Source: Acidobacteriota bacterium
GTDB lineage: Bacteria > Acidobacteriota > UBA6911
Reading direction: 5' to 3'
Assembly (NCBI GenBank): GCA_017860075.1
Contig: JAFNAH010000123.1
Span: forward strand, 1 to 6,220
DNA: 6,220 nucleotides
Part shown: positions 1-5,805 of the stretch, piece by piece
How positions within the stretch are numbered: the first letter of the stretch is position 1
Layout: each line of letters begins with the position of its first letter
Position numbers and translations under genes: made by a program
The notes under the pieces: model-generated
Told to the model about the DNA's origin: nothing
The model's database searches: none
The model's input: only the letters and a program-made list of their open reading frames with translations

Positions 1-1644
1 GATCGCGATCGCTACAGCCGCTTCTACACTCGCGACGAAACCAGCGCGTACATCGGTCCCGACGGCAGTTACCTGCTCTACTCCTCCAAGTGGTTTCCCA
101 TCAGCAAGTATCTCTCCTCCCGTTCCCAGGCCACCATCGAGGCGACGGTGCCACTCGGAACCACGGTCATCGGCGCAGGGAAACAGCTGCCCGTAATCAC
201 CAGGGGCATCACCGAAACGTTCACCTGGACCACCGACCACCCCATCCTGCCCAATTCGATCGTAGCGGGTCAGTATTTCGAAAAGCAGTTCAAGATCGGC
301 AGCGTCACAGTCGACTGCTTCGCTTCCGAAAAGTCACTCGGTTCGATTCAGAGAAGCGCCGAGGCTCTCGGGCGGATGCTCGAGTATTTCAGGAAGGCCT
401 TCGGCCCCTCGGCTGCCGGAGACGCGTACAGGCTCGTGGAGGTGGACGATCGCCTGTCGGTGCACTCGGGCACCCTGGGGACCATCTTCATTACTCGCAG
501 CGAGCTGGCCATGGAACGCCCGGCTGTCAGGCAGCTCGCGCGGCGGGCTGCGAACCAGTGGTGGGGCGATTCGGTCGGCGTGCAGAGCGCCGAGGACCTG
601 TGGCTGGTCGGCGGGCTGGACTACTTTTCCGCTGCACTATACGGCGGAGAGATCGGGGGGGCCGAGGGATTCCGCAACGAAATGGAGGAACTCGCAGTCC
701 TCGCGCTTCGGTTTGAGAGCCGGAGCCCGGTTCGTGGCGGGTTTACCCTGGGGTATCAGACGGAACCCTATGAGTCCGTTGTCTCTGGAAAGGGCGCGTG
801 GGTGCTCAACATGCTGCGCAGCATGCTGGGTGACAACAAGTTCAGCGAGCTGTTGCGGCGCTATGCTCATGATTACGCCGGGAAGGGAGGAACGACCGCC
901 GGATTCCAGAAGGTCGCGGAGGAGCTCTACGGCCAGCAACTCGGGTGGTTTTTCGGTGAGTGGCTCGACAATATCGGAGTTCCGAACCTCCAGACAGACT
1001 ACATTGTCTACAAGAGTGCAGGAGGATTCAGGGTTACCGGCACCGTCAAGCAGGACCGCGATCTGTTTCGCATGCCGCTTGAAATCGAGGTGCAGACGGT
1101 TGACAAGTCCGCGACATCCACCATCGAGCTGAGTGGCAAGTCCACATCCTTTGACATCTCCACATTCAGCATGCCCAAGAAGGTGATCACCGACCCGGGC
1201 TACAAGATACTCCGTGACTCCAAGGAGCTGCAGCTTGCCGTTCAGTTGTCCCTGGGCAGTGACCTGAAGGCCAAGGGGCAGTTTGTCGAGGCCATCCGGG
1301 CCTACGAGAACGCCCTCAAGATCAACCCGAGGAAGTCGCTGGCTCACTTCCGCCTGGCCGAGGTCTTCTATGACCAGGCAAATCTCCAGTCCGCCGCGAA
1401 TTCCTTCCGTGATGCTCTCAACGGTGACAAAGACCCCAAATGGATCGAGGTGTGGGCCTACATCTACCTGGGGAAGATCTACGACATCCTGGGTCAGAGG
1501 CAGCGGGCCATGGCTGAGTACAACAAGGCGCTCAACACCAAGGACGACACGTTCGGCGCGCAGGAAGAAGCCAAGAAGTACCTGTCGGCTCCGTTTGTTC
1601 AGCAGCGGGGTGCCAAGGACCAGGAAACGAAGCAACCGGACTGA
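1..1644 (+). CDS. M1-peptidase-like protein with C-terminal TPR repeats, probable pseudoenzyme (5' partial)
   Basis: The frame is open from base 1 to the TGA at 1642-1644, so the true start lies outside the window; the GTG at 148 is an internal valine codon. Of 547 visible residues (counted from base 1), about 1-130 resemble the beta-rich N-domain of M1 aminopeptidases. About 143-330 carry the M1 catalytic-domain framework: NQWWGD (185-190), DLWL before 204, a KGAWVLNMLR-type helix near 264, and FFGEWLDNIGVPNLQ. Residues about 411-516 form roughly three TPR repeats, which usually mediate protein binding. The M1 zinc site HEXXH-X18-E is not conserved. RRAAN sits at 181-185 and Gly at 204, exactly where the third ligand belongs. 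The catalytic Tyr that normally precedes the KGA motif is Ser262, and no GxMEN motif is visible. A binding or scaffold role is therefore more likely than peptidase activity. Whether it is secreted cannot be seen because the N-terminus is missing. The next gene starts four bases after the stop, suggesting cotranscription. Confidence 0.85.
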   Translation, partial: DRDRYSRFYTRDETSAYIGPDGSYLLYSSKWFPISKYLSSRSQATIEATVPLGTTVIGAGKQLPVITRGITETFTWTTDHPILPNSIVAGQYFEKQFKIGSVTVDCFASEKSLGSIQRSAEALGRMLEYFRKAFGPSAAGDAYRLVEVDDRLSVHSGTLGTIFITRSELAMERPAVRQLARRAANQWWGDSVGVQSAEDLWLVGGLDYFSAALYGGEIGGAEGFRNEMEELAVLALRFESRSPVRGGFTLGYQTEPYESVVSGKGAWVLNMLRSMLGDNKFSELLRRYAHDYAGKGGTTAGFQKVAEELYGQQLGWFFGEWLDNIGVPNLQTDYIVYKSAGGFRVTGTVKQDRDLFRMPLEIEVQTVDKSATSTIELSGKSTSFDISTFSMPKKVITDPGYKILRDSKELQLAVQLSLGSDLKAKGQFVEAIRAYENALKINPRKSLAHFRLAEVFYDQANLQSAANSFRDALNGDKDPKWIEVWAYIYLGKIYDILGQRQRAMAEYNKALNTKDDTFGAQEEAKKYLSAPFVQQRGAKDQETKQPD

Positions 1645-1648
1645 ACCT

Positions 1649-2188
1649 ATGGACTCCTGGGGAAAGATAGCTCAGCGGCTCCGTGTTCCCGTGGGAACGC
1701 TGCTCGGGGTTATCTTCCTGGTGTTCATGCACCCCTCGATGCGCTCGCTATGTATCGGCGGCATTGTAACTCTTGCGGGCGCGGCGACCCGGGTCTGGGC
1801 CGCGGGCCATATCGACAAGGGCAGGACGCTGGCCCAGTGCGGGCCGTATGCGCTCACCAGGAACCCCCTGTATCTCGGGTCATTTCTCATGGCTCTCGGT
1901 ATCCTGTTGGCAGGCCAGGGTTACTGGTTGCTGATACCCTTCGGCCTGTTCTTCATCGTTTTCTATTATCCGGTAATGAAAGCGGAGGAACAGGAACTTC
2001 TTCAGGGGCACGGGGAGGCCTTCCTGGCCTATTCGCGCGCCGTCCCGCTGTTCTTTCCCGCCCTCCGTCCCGCTGTCGGGAGCTCCTCCAGGTTCCTCTG
2101 GTCTCGAGTCTTGAGGAATCGGGAACACCGCACGCTTATGGGCCTGGTGCTGGCCGAGGCGATCCTCATTGTCAAATTATTCGGATGA
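1649..2188 (+). CDS. ICMT/PEMT-superfamily membrane methyltransferase
   Basis: This is a 179-residue integral membrane protein starting at ATG 1649, four bases after the preceding stop. No strong Shine-Dalgarno is visible, so translational coupling is likely. Hydrophobic segments lie near residues 14-28, 34-52, 74-90, 92-110 and 160-178. Superfamily signatures are clear: GHIDKGRTLAQCGPYALTRN (53-72) followed by PLYLG, then a YYPVMKAEEQELL block (106-118) with the paired glutamates E113-E114, and AYSRAVPLFFP (127-137). In known members these form the S-adenosylmethionine pocket within the membrane. The usual RHP triad is RNP here (71-73). The family includes isoprenylcysteine carboxyl methyltransferases and phospholipid N-methyltransferases. 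Bacteria generally lack CAAX-prenylated proteins, so the substrate is probably a lipid or small hydrophobic molecule and cannot be named from sequence. The adjacent radical SAM lipid-synthase-like gene and lpxD fit an envelope-lipid role, but that is inference. Confidence 0.85.
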   Translation: MDSWGKIAQRLRVPVGTLLGVIFLVFMHPSMRSLCIGGIVTLAGAATRVWAAGHIDKGRTLAQCGPYALTRNPLYLGSFLMALGILLAGQGYWLLIPFGLFFIVFYYPVMKAEEQELLQGHGEAFLAYSRAVPLFFPALRPAVGSSSRFLWSRVLRNREHRTLMGLVLAEAILIVKLFG

Positions 2189-2194
2189 AGCATC

Positions 2195-2223
2195 TGTACT
2201 GGACCTGCCGTGCGCTGTAGAAT
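2195..2223 (+). promoter_or_regulatory. Weak sigma-70-type promoter candidate upstream of the radical SAM gene
   Basis: TAGAAT at 2218-2223 matches five of six bases of the -10 consensus. The hexamer 17 bases upstream (TGTACT, 2195-2200) matches only three of six -35 bases. It lies in the 155-base gap between the methyltransferase and the radical SAM gene, the longest gap in the window and a plausible place for a promoter. The rest of that gap (2224-2326) shows no clear operator, terminator or small ORF. Chance matches of this quality are common, so this is only a candidate. Confidence 0.2.
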
Positions 2224-2326
2224 GTCGGGCTTGGATTGAGTTGCGGGTGGGTTGTGCTTTCGGGAGCCTGTGGATCACCGGGGCTTATCTGCGTTACAAC
2301 TCGCCGTCAGTGTGGAAATCAGTCGA

Positions 2327-2333
2327 GGGAGGA
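2327..2333 (+). promoter_or_regulatory. Ribosome binding site supporting the 2344 start
   Basis: GGGAGGA contains a full GGAGG core (2328-2332) ending 11 bases before ATG 2344, a slightly long but usable spacing. An in-frame TGA at 2341-2343 directly precedes this ATG, so the frame cannot extend further upstream. The site favours 2344 over the internal ATG at 2563, which sits just before the first cysteine motif. Confidence 0.6.
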
Positions 2334-2343
2334 CAGGACCTGA

Positions 2344-4317
2344 ATGTATACGGACCAATTCTTCCGGAACGAAGGGCGAAGGAGCCTGCTGGGCAACTGG
2401 CACGGTTCGTCGGTCGCATCCCGGATCGCGGACTGGGCATGGCGGGCATTCCAGGCAGTCAGCACGCGGTTTCCTGAAGGCGAATTGCCCAGCCCGAAGT
2501 GGGCGCCGGGAAGGATCCTCAAGAGCCGCGAGCGCTCGGCTCCGCAATTGGGCTTCCCACGGATGACTGATTCTCTCTGCCCGCGCTGCGTTCCTGAAGT
2601 TCGGAACTCGATTGTCAGGGGTGAGGCCGACATGTCGCTCCTCCGCGCCACTCACCCGGGGGAGATAAAGGCTCAGCTGATCGAGGAAAACGGGCGCATC
2701 CTGATGCGCAAGATCTGCGAGAAGCACGGTCCCTTCGAGGACCTCATCTCGACGAATCCTGCCTTCACCAAACGGATCGAGTCCCTCTTTTTCGGACGCG
2801 ACTTCCGCACTGCTGAGGACGAAACGGTCCACCGCCACGGATCCTCAACCATAAAGTACGGGCGCGGCGCAGTCCTGACGGTCGACCTGACAAATCGCTG
2901 CAACATGATGTGCAACCCCTGCTTCATGGACGCGAACCAGGTTGGCTACGTGCACGAACCGGGCTTCCAGGATGTCAAGGCGATCCTGGACCAGGCCGTT
3001 TCTTTCAAGCCGCGTCGGCAGATAATCGTCCTGCTTTCCGGCGGTGAACCTACTCTGTCGCCCTATTTTCTGGAGGCCGTCGCCTACGCGAAGAAGATCG
3101 GGTTCTACCGCGTGATCGCGGCGACGAACGGCATCCGCTTCGCCCAGAGTGAAGAGTTCACCCGCCAGGCCAGGGACGCCGGACTTCATGGCGCCTACCT
3201 TCAATTTGACGGAGTCACCAACGAGAAGAACGCGCACCGCGGAGTCGGCAACCTGCTGGACGTGAAGCTCCGCGCCATCGAGAACATGGCCCGGGTGGGC
3301 ATGAAGACCACCCTCGTAACCACGATTGTCAACGGGATCAACAACGACGGCATCGGTGCCATCGTGGATTTCGCCGTCAGGAACGTCGACAAGGTCCAGA
3401 CGATCGCGTTTCAGCCGGTGTCTTTCACCGGCCGCGATGAGGAAGTGGACGACGAAACGCGGTATGCGCAGCGGTACACCCTGTCGCAAATGGTGGAAGA
3501 CCTGCGCTCGCAGCTCGGAGCCGACTGGCAGCCGATGCGCGACTGGTTCCCGCTTTCTTCCTATTCGGCCTTCACGAGCGTGATGGACATCCTGCAGGGC
3601 CCGGACGCGCCCTGGGGGTGGAGTGCCTGCAACTGCCATCCGAGCTGCGGCATCTTCAGCCTCGTGGTGGTCAATCGGCGCACGAACCAGTGGGCCCCGC
3701 TCTTCAGGTTTTTCGACTACGAGCAGTTTATCCGGGACGTGGGGCTGATAACGGATACAGCCCGCGGACGGACCCTTACCGCGGCACAGCTCGCCCTGTC
3801 GATTCTGAGAAACTTCAAGGCAGACAAGGCACCGAAGGGCTTCCCGATCTCCCAGGTCGTCAACCTGTTCAAGCCCAGCTCAGAGAGGTCCGACAGCGAC
3901 CGTAACGACAGGATGAAGAACCGTTCCGAGTCCGGCGACTGGCGCGTTCTCGCCATCGAGGGGATGTGGTTCCAGGATCTCTGGACCTACGATTTCCGTC
4001 GCACGGAGATGTGCGTCATTCCCTATGGTACCCAGGAGGGCGAAATATCGTTCTGTGCCTACAACACGGGAGTCGGCTGGAGGCAGATAGTGGAGAATAA
4101 CCACCGGACCGCCACCCTTGCCGAGTGGCACAAGTCCCGCGGCAGGCACGAGATCTTCGCCAAAGGCAAGGAGGTCCCGCTCGCCAGTGCCGTCCACAGC
4201 CTGGAATTGCCCGTGCTTGGAAACGGGGGATCTGCGTCCGGTTGCTGCGGGGCTTCATCCTCGGTGGCGCCCGACAAGGAGCGGGATGCCATCGTGAGCA
4301 TCCGCCCCGGGGAGTGA
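2344..4317 (+). CDS. COG1964/Tes-like radical SAM protein, candidate tetraether or membrane-spanning lipid synthase
   Basis: This 657-residue protein has several metal-binding motifs. LCPRC (C79, C82) plus KICEKHG (C125) form a rubredoxin-like N-terminal site. The radical SAM cluster motif is CNMMCNPCF (C186, C190, C193; CX3CX2C). SGGEP (232-236) binds SAM, and ACNCHPSC (C429, C431, C435) with C557 and C571 (FCAYN) are likely auxiliary cluster ligands. This layout matches COG1964, the family of archaeal tetraether lipid synthase Tes (MJ0619). Tes joins two lipid tails by an sp3-sp3 C-C bond and carries three [4Fe-4S] clusters plus a mononuclear iron site. Homologues in bacteria have been proposed to act in membrane-spanning lipid formation. 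The exact substrate here is inferred; other COG1964 activities are possible. Start 2344 is supported by a Shine-Dalgarno and by coding-like third positions in the extra 73 N-terminal residues. The protein ends in a Gly/Ser-rich tail with a C634-C635 pair. Its neighbours, a membrane methyltransferase and lpxD, are consistent with lipid metabolism. Confidence 0.85.
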   Translation: MYTDQFFRNEGRRSLLGNWHGSSVASRIADWAWRAFQAVSTRFPEGELPSPKWAPGRILKSRERSAPQLGFPRMTDSLCPRCVPEVRNSIVRGEADMSLLRATHPGEIKAQLIEENGRILMRKICEKHGPFEDLISTNPAFTKRIESLFFGRDFRTAEDETVHRHGSSTIKYGRGAVLTVDLTNRCNMMCNPCFMDANQVGYVHEPGFQDVKAILDQAVSFKPRRQIIVLLSGGEPTLSPYFLEAVAYAKKIGFYRVIAATNGIRFAQSEEFTRQARDAGLHGAYLQFDGVTNEKNAHRGVGNLLDVKLRAIENMARVGMKTTLVTTIVNGINNDGIGAIVDFAVRNVDKVQTIAFQPVSFTGRDEEVDDETRYAQRYTLSQMVEDLRSQLGADWQPMRDWFPLSSYSAFTSVMDILQGPDAPWGWSACNCHPSCGIFSLVVVNRRTNQWAPLFRFFDYEQFIRDVGLITDTARGRTLTAAQLALSILRNFKADKAPKGFPISQVVNLFKPSSERSDSDRNDRMKNRSESGDWRVLAIEGMWFQDLWTYDFRRTEMCVIPYGTQEGEISFCAYNTGVGWRQIVENNHRTATLAEWHKSRGRHEIFAKGKEVPLASAVHSLELPVLGNGGSASGCCGASSSVAPDKERDAIVSIRPGE

Positions 4318-4408
4318 CGGCGACATTCGTTCTTTCCGTTGACGGGACACGGAAATCCGGGCCCGCCCCGGTCACCGTTCCCGGCAGCGAACTCGGTTTC
4401 CTTCCAAC
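4318..4408 (+). other. Intergenic gap without a recognised signal
   Basis: These 91 bases separate the radical SAM gene from lpxD. A TTGACG box (4339-4344) resembles a -35 element, but the sequence at -10 distance is all G/C. A short palindrome (CGGGCCCG, 4358-4365) has no following T-run. I see neither a convincing promoter nor a terminator, and no Shine-Dalgarno just before the lpxD ATG. Read-through from the upstream gene is therefore possible. Confidence 0.5.
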
Positions 4409-5464
4409 ATGAGCCTGTCAGTATCGCAGATCGCATCAGCCCTGGGTCTGGAGTTTCAGGGGGACGGCAGTTGCGAAATCCACCGTGTTTCCAGCTGGGA
4501 ATCGGCCGATCGTCACTCCCTTGTCTTCTACGAACATCGTGAGAAGGGCCCCGTCGCTGCGGCAGGCGTCAAGGCCGGTTGTCTGATTACCGAACGGGAT
4601 CTTGTGCTGCCCGGCTTGACTGCCATCCTTTCCGCAAGACCCAAGCTCGATTTCGCTCGCGCCGCCGCTGTAATCGCGCCGTTGCCGCGGGGATCCGGGA
4701 ACCGGCACCCGAGCGCAGTGGTCGCCCGGGATGCCGACATCGCCGCTGATGTCGACATCGGTCCCTGCTGCATCGTGGGGCGCGGTGCCGCGATTCGGGA
4801 GGGAAGCATATTGCACGCCGGCGTTGTTGTCGGTGAGGAATGCCGGATCGGCGCCTCCTGCATCCTCTATCCGAGGGTCGTGCTCTACCCGGGAGCGGTG
4901 CTGGGCGACCGGGTAGTCCTTCACGCAGGTGTCGTCGTCGGCGGTGACGGCTTCGGCTATGTTTTCGATGGCCGGACCCAGGTCAAGTTCCCGCAGGCGG
5001 GATCGGTCGTAATCGACGAGGACGTGGAGATCGGCAGTAACACTACCATCGACAGGGGTTCGCTGGGCGTTACCCATATCGCAGCCGGGGCGAAGATCGA
5101 CAACCTCGTGCAGATCGCACACAACGTCCGGATCGGCAAAGGGGTGGTGATCGCCGCTCAGACCGGCATTTCGGGCAGCACGGTCATCGAGGACTACGCC
5201 GTCATCGGCGGCCAGGTGGGTCTTGGTGACCACGCACGCGTACAGAGCGGTGCAGTTATCGGCTCAAAGGCCGGCATCCTGCCCGGCAAGATCGTACGGG
5301 GCGGTGAGGTCTACTGGGGTGTCCCGGTGCGCCCCCTGAGCGAATACAAACGGCTGAATGCGCTGTTCGGTCGCCTGCCCCAAATGAAAGCGGACATTGA
5401 CAAGCTGAAGGCAACCGTGGCGGCTCTCCAGGCGGAGAAGGACGCCGACAAGCCGAAACCCTGA
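4409..5464 (+). CDS. lpxD: UDP-3-O-(3-hydroxyacyl)glucosamine N-acyltransferase LpxD
   Basis: LpxD transfers a 3-hydroxyacyl chain from acyl carrier protein to the 2-amino group of UDP-3-O-acylglucosamine, the third step of lipid A synthesis, in the cytoplasm as a homotrimer. The 351-residue length is typical. Residues 1-100 form the N-terminal uridine-binding domain, beginning with [10 protein letters not shown]. From about 103 to 310 runs the left-handed beta-helix of hexapeptide repeats. Signature blocks are [11 protein letters not shown] (178-188, D180), [10 protein letters not shown], and [13 protein letters not shown] with catalytic His238, the equivalent of E. coli His239. A charged C-terminal helix (about 318-351) completes the LpxD fold and distinguishes it from LpxA. 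ATG 4409 fits the usual family N-terminus, although no clear Shine-Dalgarno precedes it. It shows that the organism makes lipid A and so has an outer membrane. No other lpx gene is present in this window. The next gene begins 11 bases downstream. Confidence 0.96.
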   Translation: MSLSVSQIASALGLEFQGDGSCEIHRVSSWESADRHSLVFYEHREKGPVAAAGVKAGCLITERDLVLPGLTAILSARPKLDFARAAAVIAPLPRGSGNRHPSAVVARDADIAADVDIGPCCIVGRGAAIREGSILHAGVVVGEECRIGASCILYPRVVLYPGAVLGDRVVLHAGVVVGGDGFGYVFDGRTQVKFPQAGSVVIDEDVEIGSNTTIDRGSLGVTHIAAGAKIDNLVQIAHNVRIGKGVVIAAQTGISGSTVIEDYAVIGGQVGLGDHARVQSGAVIGSKAGILPGKIVRGGEVYWGVPVRPLSEYKRLNALFGRLPQMKADIDKLKATVAALQAEKDADKPKP

Positions 5465-5475
5465 CGTCCCCGGGC

Positions 5476-5805
5476 GTGCAGTGCAGTTGGTTCACGAAGA
5501 TCGGATGGAGTCGCAGACGGAGCTGGTCCAGGCTCGGCCACTACGACCCGGTTCACCGGACAATCACGATCAGTGCGGCGCTTGATTCGCCGGCGGTGCC
5601 CCCTATGGTTTTATCGTACCTTGTCTATCACGAGATGCTGCACGCCGTCTTTGATGTTGTTCATTCCGGCGCGCGCAGGCGTCATCATCCCCTCGCGTTT
5701 CGCGAAGCCGAGCGAGCGCATCCCGACTATGCGGAGGCGAGCAGGTTCCTGACCGAGTTCTGCCGGGGGCACAGCAAAAGGCGGCCGCGGAGGGCATGTC
5801 GATGA
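5476..5805 (+). CDS. Short SprT-like zinc metalloprotein (HExxH)
   Basis: This 109-residue protein contains HEMLH (52-56), the zinc-binding and catalytic motif of SprT-like and related gluzincin-type metallopeptidases. A His pair at 70-71 (RRRHHPLAF) is suitable for the third zinc ligand. Upstream, WSRRRSWSRLGHYDP and TITISAALDSPAVPPMVL match the strand-helix segment that usually leads to the active-site helix. The C-terminus is basic (HSKRRPRRACR). GTG 5476 is the only reasonable start I see. The frame is open back to 5401, but that stretch overlaps the lpxD C-terminus and does not look like this family. Relatives usually have a further N-terminal helix (Y..N..YF type) before the WSRRRS segment, and it appears to be missing here. 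The gene follows lpxD by 11 bases and overlaps the next start by four. The substrate is unknown, and a nucleic-acid-associated role as in eukaryotic Spartan/SprT is not demonstrated. Activity is plausible because the zinc motif is intact. Confidence 0.75.
   Translation: MQCSWFTKIGWSRRRSWSRLGHYDPVHRTITISAALDSPAVPPMVLSYLVYHEMLHAVFDVVHSGARRRHHPLAFREAERAHPDYAEASRFLTEFCRGHSKRRPRRACR
5789..5793 (+). promoter_or_regulatory. Shine-Dalgarno deciding the 5802 start
   Basis: GGAGG lies within the end of the SprT-like gene, eight bases before ATG 5802, an ideal spacing. It is only two bases before the in-frame ATG at 5796, which is too close. This favours 5802 as the start, giving an ATGA overlap with the upstream stop. 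Confidence 0.6.

Noticed and set aside
637..1635. Long reverse-strand open frame (332 codons) opposite the M1-like gene
   Set aside because: It lies entirely opposite a strand with clear M1 and TPR motifs; its translation shows no recognisable domain, and GC-rich DNA commonly leaves antisense frames open.
1283..1648. Upstream extension of the methyltransferase frame into the M1-like gene
   Set aside because: The extra translation is Ser/Arg/Thr-rich, out of frame with the TPR coding sequence and unlike the family; ATG 1649 gives a normal-size methyltransferase.
2169..2477. Small + strand frame of 102 codons spanning the gap before the radical SAM gene
   Set aside because: It overlaps the ends of both flanking genes in another frame, has no ribosome site and no recognisable motif.
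2845..3639. Reverse-strand open frame opposite the radical SAM core
   Set aside because: It is antisense to the CX3CX2C and SGGEP regions; the translation is rich in Arg, Val and His without motif and looks like a mirror of the coding strand.
4357..4365. GC-rich palindrome as a terminator after the radical SAM gene
   Set aside because: The stem is very short with essentially no loop and no T-run follows, so it is not a credible intrinsic terminator.
4339..4367. Possible lpxD promoter with a TTGACG -35 box
   Set aside because: The region at the right distance for a -10 element is pure G/C with no TATAAT-like hexamer.
4436..5233. Reverse-strand open frame opposite lpxD
   Set aside because: Its repetitive Asp/Val pattern is the antisense of the hexapeptide repeats, not an independent protein.
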